The notes beneath the pieces are model-generated. The model did no database searches. It was given only the letters and a program-made list of their open reading frames with translations, and had not been told where the DNA came from. From Marinomonas shanghaiensis (GTDB lineage: Bacteria; Pseudomonadota; Gammaproteobacteria; Pseudomonadales; Marinomonadaceae), in contig NZ_QGOK01000006.1 of the NCBI RefSeq assembly GCF_003259175.1, forward strand, positions 1 to 64,000: DNA of 64,000 nucleotides, read 5' to 3'. Positions 55,565 to 64,000 of this stretch are shown here, piece after piece. The translations under genes and the position numbers were made by a program. How positions within the stretch are numbered: position 1 is the first letter of the stretch; each line of letters starts with the position of its first letter.

Positions 55565-56500
55565 ATGAAATCTTTACCTCTTGCGGGGTTAGGCACATTT
55601 GCTATTGCGGCACGTCATTTGAGCTTTACCAAAGCCGCTCAAGAAATGCATTTAACGCAAGGTGCGGTGAGTCAACAAATTCGGCAGTTAGAAGAGCGTT
55701 TAAAGCTCACTTTGTTTGTTCGTTATCATCGACGTTTAGAGCTGACAGTCGCCGGCGCTCGTTTGGCTGTGCAGTTGAATCATAGTTTTACGGAAATTAA
55801 TGATTTGGTTTTAGAGCTACAGGAAGAGGAAACGTCGAATATTCTGACGGTTTCAGTTATGCCGTCCTTTGCGACCAAGTGGTTAATTCCCCGATTAGGC
55901 AGTTTGCAGGAAGCGTATCCTGATTTGCAGTTGAGAATTCAGGCGAACGATAGGGAGGTCAATTTTCAACGCGATAGGATAGATGTTGCGATTGTGCATA
56001 GCCATGTTCATAGCTCTAAAGGCTATATTGTTCCTTTGATGAAAGACAAGGTGTTTCCTGTTTGTAGTCCGGCTTTTGCTGAATTACGAGCATTGACAGA
56101 GGCAAGTCAATTAGCTCATGTGCCATTGTTAAACGATGACTCAGAGTGGCGTTTTTCCAGCCCTTATGCTGAATGGGAAAAGTGGCTGCAGTTGGTCAAT
56201 GCTAAAGGGGTAAAGCCTTCTCGGGGGATTAGTTTTAATCGTGGCGATCTTGCTGTGCAAGCGGCCATTGCAGGACAAGGTGTTGCCTTAGGGCGAACCC
56301 CTTTGGTAATGGATGATATTCAACAAGGGCGATTAGTGATGCCGTTTTCAGAAACCCTAGACGAAGGCCATGCTTATTTGTTTGTTTGCCCAGAAATACA
56401 GCGTCAGCGTGAGCCTGTTCAACAGTTACTTCGCTGGTTAGTCACACAGTGTTATCAATACTCATCGGAAGATACGTTGACAACACCGTATGAACTTTAA
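55565..56500 (+). CDS. LysR-family transcriptional regulator, GcvA-like
   Basis: 311 aa. The N-terminal winged helix reads LGTFAIAARHLSFTKAAQEMHLTQ and GAVSQQIRQLEERL, the GcvA subgroup pattern (AVSQQIRxLE, LFVRYHRRLELT). The effector domain follows (PSFATKWLIPRLGSLQEAYPDL). Its target is unknown; the convergent neighbour is a TauE/SafE permease, not a glycine cleavage operon. Confidence 0.9.
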   Translation: MKSLPLAGLGTFAIAARHLSFTKAAQEMHLTQGAVSQQIRQLEERLKLTLFVRYHRRLELTVAGARLAVQLNHSFTEINDLVLELQEEETSNILTVSVMPSFATKWLIPRLGSLQEAYPDLQLRIQANDREVNFQRDRIDVAIVHSHVHSSKGYIVPLMKDKVFPVCSPAFAELRALTEASQLAHVPLLNDDSEWRFSSPYAEWEKWLQLVNAKGVKPSRGISFNRGDLAVQAAIAGQGVALGRTPLVMDDIQQGRLVMPFSETLDEGHAYLFVCPEIQRQREPVQQLLRWLVTQCYQYSSEDTLTTPYEL

Positions 56501-56503
56501 AGA

Positions 56504-57274
56504 TTAGTTATCTAAAAGCAGTTTAATGGAAATTGCCAAGCACATAATGATCACCATGGGGCGAATCAGTTTCGCACCTTTGGTGATGACCAGACGAGAG
56601 CCAATTTGTGCGCCAACCCATTGCCCCATGCCCATGACGATACCCAACGCCCAAATAATATGTCCACTGAAAGCAAACACTGCAAGAGAGGCGAGGTTAC
56701 TCGTCGCATTAAGGACTTTTGTATGGGCGGTTGCTGAAACAACGGTGAGCCCCATTAAACATAAATACGCTGTCGAAAAGAAAGCCCCCGTACCAGGGCC
56801 GATTAAACCATCATAAAAACCAATGCTGGTACCAATAAGTAACGCGAATTGTACGTGGGTCAGGGAAAACTTACTGGCTATGTAAGGCTGAACTTTGGGC
56901 AAAAAGAAAAAGAAAATGGCGACAGCGATGAGGATAATGGGAACGGCTTTGAGCAATAAACTGCTGTCTAGGTAGGATACCAATAAGGTTCCACAAACCG
57001 CACCCACTGCTGTCATGGCGATGGGGAGCCACATATCTGCCAGTTTTACTTGGCCTTTTTTGACAAAATGGTACGACGCAGATACGGTACCAGCGCAACC
57101 TTGTAGTTTGTTGGTGGCAAGCGCCTCCGCTGGCGAAAGTCCGGCCGCCAACAATACAGGAACGGTAATCAGTCCACCGCCACCTGCAATAGCATCGATG
57201 ACGCCAGCAAAGAATGCCGCACCAAAAAGAGCAAGGTAAATCCAGATAGAGATATCAAAAAAGACAACGTCCAT
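56504..57274 (-). CDS. TauE/SafE family permease (TSUP)
   Basis: 256 aa with about eight membrane segments. The family repeats are FFAGVIDAIAGGGGLITVPVLLAAGLSPAEALATNKLQG (start) and GFYDGLIGPGTGAFF (second half). Members move sulfite, sulfoacetate or other organosulfur and carboxylate anions; substrate unknown. Convergent with the LysR gene (3-bp gap). Confidence 0.9.
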   Translation of the reverse strand: MDVVFFDISIWIYLALFGAAFFAGVIDAIAGGGGLITVPVLLAAGLSPAEALATNKLQGCAGTVSASYHFVKKGQVKLADMWLPIAMTAVGAVCGTLLVSYLDSSLLLKAVPIILIAVAIFFFFLPKVQPYIASKFSLTHVQFALLIGTSIGFYDGLIGPGTGAFFSTAYLCLMGLTVVSATAHTKVLNATSNLASLAVFAFSGHIIWALGIVMGMGQWVGAQIGSRLVITKGAKLIRPMVIIMCLAISIKLLLDN

Positions 57275-57329
57275 TGTGTGTTCATTCCTATGGGTTAATA
57301 AATAGAAGGCACGGTGCTTTTAGTAGAGC

Positions 57330-57364
57330 AAAAAAAGCCCACCTAGACAATCATTTAGGTGGGC
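57330..57364 (-). terminator. Terminator of glpD
   Basis: GCCCACCTA / TAGGTGGGC stem with a run of seven Ts on the minus strand, about 40 bp after the glpD stop codon. Confidence 0.87.
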
Positions 57365-57404
57365 AAATCAGTCGTAATTTTGCAGTATCTGCTATTGTGT
57401 TGGA

Positions 57405-58892
57405 CTACACTTTTGTCTGTACGTAGTTTTCAAGAGCGGTAACTTGTTCTGGGGTGAATTCAAGGCCCAGCTTGGTGCGACGCCAAAGAATGTCTTCTGC
57501 TGAATGTGCCCATTCATGGTGGATTAAATAATCCACTTCGGCTTGGAAAAGCTGATTGCCAAAATCTTGTCCAAGGTCGCTTTCTGAATTCGCCTTATTG
57601 AGCAGTATATGGGTGAGTGTGCCATAGCTATTGGCAAAACGACGCGCAAGATGTGCGCCGATAAAAGGATAATCTCGCTGAAGCTTCATGCTAAAAGCAT
57701 CCAAAGACATGCCTAAGTCCCCTCCGGGTAGCGGTTTACTATGAGTCCATTCGCCACCCAGGTTTTCAAAATAAGGCGTCAGTTTTTTCATCGCTGACAA
57801 GGCTAGTTTACGATAGGTGGTAATTTTCCCGCCAAAAATACTGAGCAAAGGCGCTTGCTGGTGTTGGTCATCAAGGTGCAAGGTGTAATCGCGAGTGACG
57901 GCAGAAGGGTCCGACGACTCATCTTCCAAAAGTGGTCGCACACCAGAATAGCTCCAAATGACGTCACTTGGTGTGAGCGTTTTTTTGAAATGGTCATTGG
58001 CCACTTTTAAGATGTATTTTGTTTCTTCTTCAGAAATCGCTACCTTGTTTGGGTCGCCTTTGTATTCAACATCGGTGGTGCCTAACAATGTGTAGTGTTC
58101 ACGGTAAGGAATCGCGAATACGATGCGTTTATCAGTGTTTTGCATGATGAAGGCATTTGAATGTTGATACAGTTTCGGCACAACAATATGGCTGCCTTTG
58201 ATCATGCGAATGCCGTAAGGCGCTTTTCGTTCCAGTTTGGTTTCGATAAAGGATGACACCCACGGGCCCGCAGCATTGACTAAGGCTTTGGCCGTAACAT
58301 CATGGGTTTCCTTGGTTATTTGATCTTCTAAACGAATGTGCCATTGGTTGTCTACACGTTTTGCTGCGATACAGCGAGTACGGGCAAAAATAGCCGCGCC
58401 GTTTTGTTGCGCACTGAGTGCATTGGTGACAACCAAGCGAGCATCGTCTACCCAACAGTCAGAGTATTCGAAGCCTTGTGTGATATCGTCTTTTAATGGA
58501 CTGTCTGCACCATACTTGACGCCTTTTGAGCCTAAGAGTGTTTCACGTTTGCCCAGATTGTCGTAAAGAAATAAACCAATACGAATCAACCAAGCTGGTC
58601 GTAGGTGTGGCCGATGAGGCATTTGAAAGCGCATTGGCGTCACGAGGTGTGGGACCACTTTTAGAAGGACTTCGCGCTCTGTTAGGGCTTCTTTTACTAG
58701 ACGGAATTCGTAATGTTCAAGGTATCGTAGTCCGCCATGGATTAATTTACTGCTTGAGGATGAAGTGGCATGAGCTAAGTCTCCCATTTCGCAAAGGCCA
58801 ACATTGAGGCCTCGTCCTGCGGCGTCCGCAGCGATGCCTGTGCCGTTAATGCCGCCGCCAACAACAAATAGGTCAAAATGGGAGTGATTCAT
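57405..58892 (-). CDS. glpD: Aerobic glycerol-3-phosphate dehydrogenase
   Basis: 495 aa, a membrane-associated FAD enzyme that oxidises glycerol-3-phosphate to DHAP and reduces quinone. The FAD fold is DLFVVGGGINGTGIAADAAGRG, followed by SSSSSKLIHGGLRYLE and IKGSHIVVPKLY. The C-terminal domain (RRFANSYGTLTHILL, WAHSAEDILWRRTKLG) is complete. The ATG at 58892 has GAGG six bases upstream. A GlpR-type operator lies about 30 bp before the start. Confidence 0.97.
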   Translation of the reverse strand: MNHSHFDLFVVGGGINGTGIAADAAGRGLNVGLCEMGDLAHATSSSSSKLIHGGLRYLEHYEFRLVKEALTEREVLLKVVPHLVTPMRFQMPHRPHLRPAWLIRIGLFLYDNLGKRETLLGSKGVKYGADSPLKDDITQGFEYSDCWVDDARLVVTNALSAQQNGAAIFARTRCIAAKRVDNQWHIRLEDQITKETHDVTAKALVNAAGPWVSSFIETKLERKAPYGIRMIKGSHIVVPKLYQHSNAFIMQNTDKRIVFAIPYREHYTLLGTTDVEYKGDPNKVAISEEETKYILKVANDHFKKTLTPSDVIWSYSGVRPLLEDESSDPSAVTRDYTLHLDDQHQQAPLLSIFGGKITTYRKLALSAMKKLTPYFENLGGEWTHSKPLPGGDLGMSLDAFSMKLQRDYPFIGAHLARRFANSYGTLTHILLNKANSESDLGQDFGNQLFQAEVDYLIHHEWAHSAEDILWRRTKLGLEFTPEQVTALENYVQTKV

Positions 58893-58923
58893 ACTAAGCC
58901 TCACGATCTAAAATGCGAATGTG

Positions 58924-58943
58924 TATGTTCGAAAGTGAACATT
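58924..58943. promoter_or_regulatory. GlpR operator at glpD
   Basis: TATGTTCGAAAGTGAACATT agrees at 17 of 20 positions, by my comparison, with the E. coli GlpR consensus (WATGTTCGWT AWCGAACATW). A partial second site (TGTGTTCGAT) follows at 58944. Position just upstream of glpD fits repression by the glpR product. Confidence 0.78.
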
Positions 58944-59086
58944 TGTGTTCGATATTAAACCTCTAAGGTCATTATGACAACAAGGCTTTGTGAAGTTTTG
59001 GTGAATATTTGAGCTTTTTTAAGAGTGAAGAGACGAAACGGTCACTTTTTATGGGCTATTTCTATGGTATGTGCAACGCCCAAGTG

Positions 59087-59857
59087 TCACTTGGGCGTAC
59101 AAATTTCTAAGCGAACTTTGTGTTCTTTCATCAGATTGATAATGGCTTTGGGGGGATTTTCATCTGTAAAAAGTCGATCCACTTGCGTGATATTGCCTAA
59201 TCGAACAACGGCGTTACGACCAAATTTGGCGCTGTCCGCAGCAAGAAAGACGGTGCGGGAATTGCTAATAATGCTTTGTGCAACGCGAACTTCTTGGTAA
59301 TCATAATCGAGCAATGAACCGTCGTGAGGATCGATGCCGCTGATGCCGATGATGCCAAAGTCCACACGAAATTGGTTAATGAAGTCGATGGTTGCTTCAC
59401 CCATAACCCCGCCATCTCGTGATCGGACGGTTCCACCCGCAATAATCACGGTAAAGTCTTCTTTTCCACTTAAAATGGCCGCGACGTTGAGATTGTTGGT
59501 GATAACTTGTAGGCCCTGATGGTTTAGTAGGGCTCTTGCAACGGTTTCTGTCGTGGTACCGATGTTAATAAACAAAGAGGCGTGGTTAGGAATTTCAGCC
59601 GCAATGCGTTTGGCAATTTGTTCTTTGGCTGGAAGTTGTAAAATCTGGCGCGCCGCATAGGCCACGTTTGTGGTGCTGGAGTCATAGCTTGCTCCACCAT
59701 GATGGCGACGTATCAAATCCGCTTTCGCTAACTCATTAATATCTCTACGAATGGTTTGGGGGGTAACGGAAAATTGACTGGCCAGTTCGTCGATTGTCAC
59801 ATAGCCTTTTTCTTTTACTATGGCGACAATATTATCTTGGCGAGAGAGTTGGCCCAT
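59087..59857 (-). CDS. glpR: Glycerol-3-phosphate regulon repressor
   Basis: 256 aa, DeoR family. The N-terminal HTH reads [25 protein letters not shown] with RRHHGGA. The sugar-phosphate-binding domain has [10 protein letters not shown] and the C-terminal [16 protein letters not shown]. Glycerol-3-phosphate is the expected inducer. It sits between glpD and glpK, with operators near both. Confidence 0.93.
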   Translation of the reverse strand: MGQLSRQDNIVAIVKEKGYVTIDELASQFSVTPQTIRRDINELAKADLIRRHHGGASYDSSTTNVAYAARQILQLPAKEQIAKRIAAEIPNHASLFINIGTTTETVARALLNHQGLQVITNNLNVAAILSGKEDFTVIIAGGTVRSRDGGVMGEATIDFINQFRVDFGIIGISGIDPHDGSLLDYDYQEVRVAQSIISNSRTVFLAADSAKFGRNAVVRLGNITQVDRLFTDENPPKAIINLMKEHKVRLEICTPK

Positions 59858-59922
59858 ATTGTTTTCTTCTCCTAGAAAGGGTTACTACTTGCTAAACGAG
59901 TGCGCATTGGTTTTTAATAGAG

Positions 59923-59942
59923 AATATTCGTATTTGAATATT
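59923..59942. promoter_or_regulatory. Candidate GlpR operator at glpK
   Basis: AATATTCGTATTTGAATATT, an inverted repeat matching the GlpR consensus at about 15 of 20 positions, lies in the glpR-glpK divergent gap, 72 bp before glpK. It could repress both genes. Weaker than the glpD site. Confidence 0.6.
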
Positions 59943-60014
59943 CATGTTCAAAAAACAAAACAACAATTAAGTCGCTCTTTTTTTGGGTGGCTGTGATTTC
60001 AAAGAGAATTCACC

Positions 60015-61499
60015 ATGACACATTATATTCTGGCTATTGATCAAGGAACCACCAGTTCTCGGGCTATTTTATTTGATGAGAAGGGCTCGCGTGTTGGCCA
60101 ATCTCAGCAAGAGTTCCCGCAAATTTTTCCCAATGATGGTTGGGTTGAGCATGATCCAGAAGATATTTGGTCATCTACCTTATCTGTGTGTCAGTCTGTC
60201 CTTAAGGATACAGGGATCGATGCGCAGGCGATAGCGACTATAGGTATCACAAATCAGCGTGAAACCACAATCCTCTGGGATATTGAAACGGGTAAGCCGG
60301 TTTACAATGCCATTGTTTGGCAAGATAGGCGTACCAGTGGCTTTTGTCAGACGTTAACAGCGCAGGGGTTGAGTGAGAAAGTACAAGCGAAAACAGGGTT
60401 GTTGATTGACCCTTATTTTTCGGCCACCAAGATTCGCTGGATATTGGACAATGTCGACGGTGCGCGTGAGAAAGCGCAAGCTGGGCGTTTGGCTTTCGGT
60501 ACAGTGGACAGCTTTTTGTTATGGCGATTGACCAACGGGCAATCGCATAAAACCGATGCAACGAATGCCGCTCGTACTATGGCGTTCAATATTCATACTC
60601 AAGAGTGGGACGCGGAGCTGATTGAGCTGTTGGGAATCGGCGATGTATTGTTCCCTGAAGTGATGGATTGCAGTGCGGATTTTGGTGTGATCGATGCGTC
60701 TTGGTTGGGAGCGGCTATTCCTGTTAATGGTATTGCTGGGGATCAGCAGGCGGCACTGGTTGGTCAAGCGTGTTTTACACCCGGTATGGTGAAAAGTACC
60801 TATGGTACAGGGTGCTTCATGATCTTGAATACCGGTGATACTGCGATTCGATCAGAGCATAAGTTGCTTACCACGGTTGGTTATCGCTTAAATGGCAAAG
60901 TGACGTATGCGCTGGAAGGCAGTATTTTTGTGGCTGGCGCTGCCATTCAATGGTTGCGTGATGGTTTGAAATTGTTTTCTGACGCGAAAGAAACACAAAG
61001 TTTGGCGAAGCAAGCTTTAAATGATGATTCCGTTTATTTGGTACCCGCTTTTACAGGGTTGGGTGCGCCTTATTGGGATCCTGATGCCCGTGGTGCAATG
61101 ATTGGTTTGACGCGAGACACCAGTGTTTCGGATATTGTCAGTGCGGGGTTGCGTTCTGTGTGTTATCAAACCAAAGATCTGGTTGGTGCAATGGCACAGG
61201 ATGGGGCAACGTTTAGTTCGTTGCGAGTTGACGGCGGAATGGTGATCAATGATGTTATGGTTCAGTTCTTAAGTGATTTATTAGAAATTACCGTAGAGCG
61301 TCCTTGTGTCACTGAGACCACAGCCTTGGGGGCGGCATTCTTAGCTGGATTGCAAGTTGGCCTTTATCAGTCTTTGGATGACGTTGAGGCGCTGTGGAAG
61401 GCGGATAAATGTTTTGAACCCACGATGGCAAAAGGCACGGGGGACAAATTGTATCAAGGTTGGCAAAAAGCGGTGGATCGTGTGCGTACCAGAGCGTAA
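60015..61499 (+). CDS. glpK: Glycerol kinase
   Basis: 494 aa, FGGY family. It phosphorylates glycerol to glycerol-3-phosphate. The N-terminal ATPase fold is [17 protein letters not shown], then [13 protein letters not shown] and [11 protein letters not shown]. The C-terminal motif is [21 protein letters not shown]. Divergent from glpR. No glpF facilitator gene is visible next to it. Confidence 0.98.
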   Translation: MTHYILAIDQGTTSSRAILFDEKGSRVGQSQQEFPQIFPNDGWVEHDPEDIWSSTLSVCQSVLKDTGIDAQAIATIGITNQRETTILWDIETGKPVYNAIVWQDRRTSGFCQTLTAQGLSEKVQAKTGLLIDPYFSATKIRWILDNVDGAREKAQAGRLAFGTVDSFLLWRLTNGQSHKTDATNAARTMAFNIHTQEWDAELIELLGIGDVLFPEVMDCSADFGVIDASWLGAAIPVNGIAGDQQAALVGQACFTPGMVKSTYGTGCFMILNTGDTAIRSEHKLLTTVGYRLNGKVTYALEGSIFVAGAAIQWLRDGLKLFSDAKETQSLAKQALNDDSVYLVPAFTGLGAPYWDPDARGAMIGLTRDTSVSDIVSAGLRSVCYQTKDLVGAMAQDGATFSSLRVDGGMVINDVMVQFLSDLLEITVERPCVTETTALGAAFLAGLQVGLYQSLDDVEALWKADKCFEPTMAKGTGDKLYQGWQKAVDRVRTRA

Positions 61500-61590
61500 T
61501 TTTTACGATTTGATACATGCTTTGTCTTGTGCCGCCGCGAAAATATGGCTAACTTTAGTGATAGGTGTGTTTCTAAATAAGGTCTAGAGA

Positions 61591-61881
61591 ATGTCAAAAC
61601 AGTTTGCCGAAGTACAGCAAGATGATTTTATGAAGTTTGGTGGGGCGCGTCCAAGCTATTTAGAAATTGAAGACGCATTGATGGCCCTAGGAGGACATGG
61701 TGTCGGTGGTAATAACTTCAAAAATGAAATGGTGAAATTGGCAGGCTGGACGGGCGGTGCGTTGACAACTTATGCTCAACGTGCGGCGGTTGCTCAGGCG
61801 GCATTTAACCGTATTCGTGAAGTGTTGCCCAAGGCGTCAACACCAGAAGAGCTTCGAGCTATCTTAAAAAGTTTAAAGTAG
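61591..61881 (+). CDS. Hypothetical protein (96 aa)
   Basis: 96 aa, soluble. A Gly-rich middle (LGGHGVGGNNFKNEMVKLAGWTGG) is flanked by helical ends (YLEIEDALMAL and TPEELRAILKSL). I do not recognise the family. It follows glpK by 91 bp on the same strand and ends at a strong terminator, so it may be co-transcribed with glpK or stand alone. Confidence 0.6.
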   Translation: MSKQFAEVQQDDFMKFGGARPSYLEIEDALMALGGHGVGGNNFKNEMVKLAGWTGGALTTYAQRAAVAQAAFNRIREVLPKASTPEELRAILKSLK

Positions 61882-61930
61882 GCAGTAGGCGATTTTTATT
61901 GCCTACTTGAACACTGCTGAATGACAATCA

Positions 61931-61962
61931 AAGGGGCATGCTGATGAGCAGCCCCTTTTTTT
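61931..61962 (+). terminator. Terminator after the 96-aa gene
   Basis: AAGGGGC-a-TGCT / AGCA-GCCCCTT stem with loop GATG and eight Ts. It also backs onto the DUF501 stop codon. Confidence 0.9.
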
Positions 61963-61967
61963 ATACA

Positions 61968-62483
61968 TTACTCTGCGTCGGCAATGGCTTTCATGCCATA
62001 TTCTTCGTCTAGGATTCGACCAATAACATTATCGCCCACAAGATGATGCGCATATTGCATGTGCAGGCATCGAACTTGATCCCAATTGGCAATGCCGCCG
62101 ATCCCGAGCTTGTCAAACAGCGGCTTAAAGCCTTTTTCTTCAATGATGGCTTTGTGCTCTGGGCTCATCACGGCCCAGCGTCTTGCGATGTAGTCACGGT
62201 GAGAGGCGTGGTGCGCTTCTCGTAGGCTTTCATCGTCTTTGATGCGTTGTTCTAATTCTTTTACCACACCATGGCTTTCTATTTTTGCGAGGGCTTTATC
62301 AATCGCTTTGCTAGACAACCAGTACAAGGTAGGGAAAGGTTGGTCGAAGACCCAGGTTTCCATTTCCAGTACTTGTGGGGTGCCGTTAGGGGAATAATGG
62401 GCAATGGCGTTGATGCCGCTTGGAGTACGTCCAAGCTGCGCTGTGATGATCTCTAGATCACGCTGAGAAAGTGTGTTGGTCAT
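61968..62483 (-). CDS. DUF501 domain protein
   Basis: 171 aa. The family hallmarks are visible: LGRTPSGINAIAHYSPNGTPQVLEM, then FPTLYWLSSKAIDKALAKIESHG and the C-terminal GGIANWDQVRCLHMQYAHHLVGDN. Function unknown. It precedes no recognised partner here; in actinobacteria DUF501 genes lie next to ppx and eno, but here ppx is far away. Confidence 0.88.
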   Translation of the reverse strand: MTNTLSQRDLEIITAQLGRTPSGINAIAHYSPNGTPQVLEMETWVFDQPFPTLYWLSSKAIDKALAKIESHGVVKELEQRIKDDESLREAHHASHRDYIARRWAVMSPEHKAIIEEKGFKPLFDKLGIGGIANWDQVRCLHMQYAHHLVGDNVIGRILDEEYGMKAIADAE

Positions 62484-62520
62484 AATATCTTATTGAATAG
62501 TGTCTTCGTCAAAAGAAGAA

Positions 62521-62931
62521 TTAAATGGTGAACGCGGGAAAACTAGCGGCAAATTTTTGTATCCATTCAGCCGCTGCTTCGTTGTAGTTCAATCGTCGTC
62601 CTGCCATTTTTGCCTGGCGTCGATAATGTTCTATCTGAGAGAGCTGTTCTATCATGCGAACACAATAACACTCTTCTTTAGTAGGGAATTCGATGGCGAT
62701 ATGGTAACCGTCGGCTTCTTGACGACACCAAGCAATGCGACCAGATACGCAAAAGTTGGGGTCTATTTCTTCCAATGTAATTCTAACCGAGCGTCCAAAA
62801 TCGAAAGGACGAAGGGTGACATATGTGATACCGACAAACCCAGCTCTTTCTTCACTGATCGGAGGGAAAGGCTGATCTTCTATTAGCGTAATCTCTAACG
62901 GAAGGTCTCTCGGATGTGCAACAAATTCCAT
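62521..62931 (-). CDS. PilZ-like domain protein
   Basis: 136 aa. A six-stranded beta-barrel-like pattern (FDFGRSVRITLEEIDPNFCVSGRIAWCRQEADGYHIAIEF) matches PilZ domains. The usual c-di-GMP-binding motifs RxxxR and (D/N)xSxxG are not seen; HPRDLPLEI and EERAGFVG occupy those places. It may therefore be a non-binding PilZ homologue or a structural relative. A helical tail follows (RRQAKMAGRRLNYNEAAAEWIQ). Confidence 0.55.
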   Translation of the reverse strand: MEFVAHPRDLPLEITLIEDQPFPPISEERAGFVGITYVTLRPFDFGRSVRITLEEIDPNFCVSGRIAWCRQEADGYHIAIEFPTKEECYCVRMIEQLSQIEHYRRQAKMAGRRLNYNEAAAEWIQKFAASFPAFTI

Positions 62932-63131
62932 CGCAACAAGCCAGCTACTATTTAGATATTCATGTTATCGGCCAAGAAGGCAGAGTGTTTAAAAAAGAAT
63001 GCGAATTGTACGCTTTTTGCTCTGTCTGTACAGATGAATTTTAAGATGCCTAAATGAAAGTTCATAACCTCTACTTATATGTAAAAAAGTACTGTGTGAC
63101 CTTGTGTCTTTTGCCGCTTTTATTATGGCTT

Positions 63132-64000
63132 TTAGTCTAGTTGCTGTTGGCAGAGTTGGCCCAGTTTTTTTAGGGCAGCATCGGTTTGATTGTCCCAATT
63201 TAGCGCATAGTTTAAGCGAAAATGGTGGTTAAACTGCGCTGTTAAACTAAAGGCCAAACCGGGTAACAGTCCGATTTTATTGTCTAAGGCTTGGGTATAG
63301 AGCGTCATAGCGTCTATTGTGCTTGGTAGCGTGACCCACAACAAAAATCCACCCTGTGGGGTAGAGGTATGGGTGCCTTTAGGAAAGTGCTCCTGAATGA
63401 GCGCTTGGCAACGGATCAAGTTGTCTTGATAGGACTGTCGGGTTTTACGCAAGTGACGGTCGTAAGCACCGTTTTCTAGAAAGTTGGCAATGGCCGTTTG
63501 TGTCAGTGTTGGCACAGCCAGAGATTGCACATACGCGTAGTGTTCTATTTGTGCTTGGAATCGCCCGCCAACTACCCAACCAATACGAAATCCTGGGGCA
63601 ATGCTTTTTGAAAAAGAGCTGCAGTAAATCACGGTATTGTGTTTGTCATCGGCTTTGAGTGATCGTTCCCGTTTGTCTTTGTAACCTAGTTCACCATAGA
63701 CATCGTCTTCAATCAGGGTAAAACCGTATTGAATGGATTGTTGAATAAGGCGCTTTCTGGCTTGTGTGTTGAGCGTCGCACCAATTGGATTTTGATTGTT
63801 GGGGGTCACCACACAGGCTTTTATTTGCCATTCTTTTGCGGCTTCTTCCAGTAAATTTACATCGATACCATGTTGTGCTGAGCAGGGTATTTCTATGGCT
63901 TTTAGATTGAGTACTTCGATAATTTGCAACACGCCATGGTAAGCGGGGCTTTCGATGGCAATGGTGTCCCCGGATTTAGCCACCGCTTGTAAGGACAGCA
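63132..64000 (-). CDS. MocR/PLP-dependent aminotransferase domain (truncated by window end)
   Basis: The aminotransferase (fold I) domain of a GntR/MocR-type regulator or an aminotransferase; the 5' end lies beyond base 64000. The frame reads back to the window edge without a stop (LQAVAKSGDTIAIESPAYHGVLQI). The PLP lysine is in SSFSKSIAPGFRIGW; VVTPNNQNPIGATL and the C-terminal Arg region (NHHFRLNYA) are present. MocR proteins carry an N-terminal HTH, which would lie outside the window. Confidence 0.85.
   Translation of the reverse strand, partial: LSLQAVAKSGDTIAIESPAYHGVLQIIEVLNLKAIEIPCSAQHGIDVNLLEEAAKEWQIKACVVTPNNQNPIGATLNTQARKRLIQQSIQYGFTLIEDDVYGELGYKDKRERSLKADDKHNTVIYCSSFSKSIAPGFRIGWVVGGRFQAQIEHYAYVQSLAVPTLTQTAIANFLENGAYDRHLRKTRQSYQDNLIRCQALIQEHFPKGTHTSTPQGGFLLWVTLPSTIDAMTLYTQALDNKIGLLPGLAFSLTAQFNHHFRLNYALNWDNQTDAALKKLGQLCQQQLD

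Overview
The window reads as a chromosomal segment of a marine gammaproteobacterium, most like Oceanospirillales and probably close to Marinomonas (inference). The reasons are the housekeeping set (ppk1, Mg-type hemB, hslO, rho, ppx, recN, grpE-dnaK-dnaJ, fur, bamE, ratA/ratB, smpB-ssrA), an ssrA tag ANDENYALAA of gammaproteobacterial type, a fused MrpAB sodium/proton antiporter and a sodium-dependent NSS transporter. No rRNA or tRNA gene was seen; the only structural RNA is tmRNA.

Layout. 1-14 kb holds housekeeping genes: polyphosphate kinase, porphobilinogen synthase, an ABC-F ATPase, Hsp33, a CBS-pair protein, malate:quinone oxidoreductase, a YfcL-type protein, flavin reductase, Rho and exopolyphosphatase. 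14-20 kb holds a MITE-like element, a large tubulin-like (Tubulin_2 type) GTPase-fold protein, and an ammonium transporter fused to PAS-GGDEF-EAL. 20-29 kb holds the six-gene mrp operon, a soluble chemoreceptor with a zinc-binding CZB domain, a Yip1 protein and a lipoprotein. 29-42 kb is an integration hotspot at the 3' end of ssrA. The terminal tmRNA sequence occurs three times (29146, 32006 and the intact gene at 41904), bounding two tandem elements. The left one is a decayed 2.9 kb element with a broken integrase, a repressor fragment, a membrane protein and a PBECR-like nuclease gene. The right one is a 9.9 kb filamentous (inovirus) prophage, apparently complete, with Rep, ssDNA-binding protein, coat proteins, pIII- and pVI-like proteins, Zot, secretin and its own tyrosine integrase. 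42-53 kb holds smpB, an NSS transporter, ratA-ratB, bamE, fur, recN, the DnaK chaperone operon and udk. 53-64 kb holds a long-type GAPDH, a GcvA-like LysR regulator, a TauE/SafE permease, the glycerol regulon glpD/glpR/glpK with visible GlpR operators, a DUF501 protein, a PilZ-like protein, and a MocR/GntR aminotransferase-type regulator cut by the window end.

How the genes work together. Ppk1 and Ppx are the opposing arms of polyphosphate metabolism. GlpK, GlpD and GlpR make up glycerol uptake to DHAP under one repressor; no glpF is visible. SmpB and tmRNA form the trans-translation system. GrpE, DnaK and DnaJ form one chaperone machine, with sigma-32-like promoters before grpE and before dnaK. 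The prophage genes follow the canonical filamentous order replication - ssDNA binding - coat - adsorption - assembly - secretin on the minus strand, with the integrase divergent on the plus strand beside ssrA.

Most worth following up are the stacked ssrA-targeted elements with a filamentous prophage, a 59-nt hairpin between zot and the secretin gene that could be a packaging signal, the solitary tubulin-like protein, the Amt-PAS-GGDEF-EAL fusion, and the nuclease gene coupled to a dead integrase.
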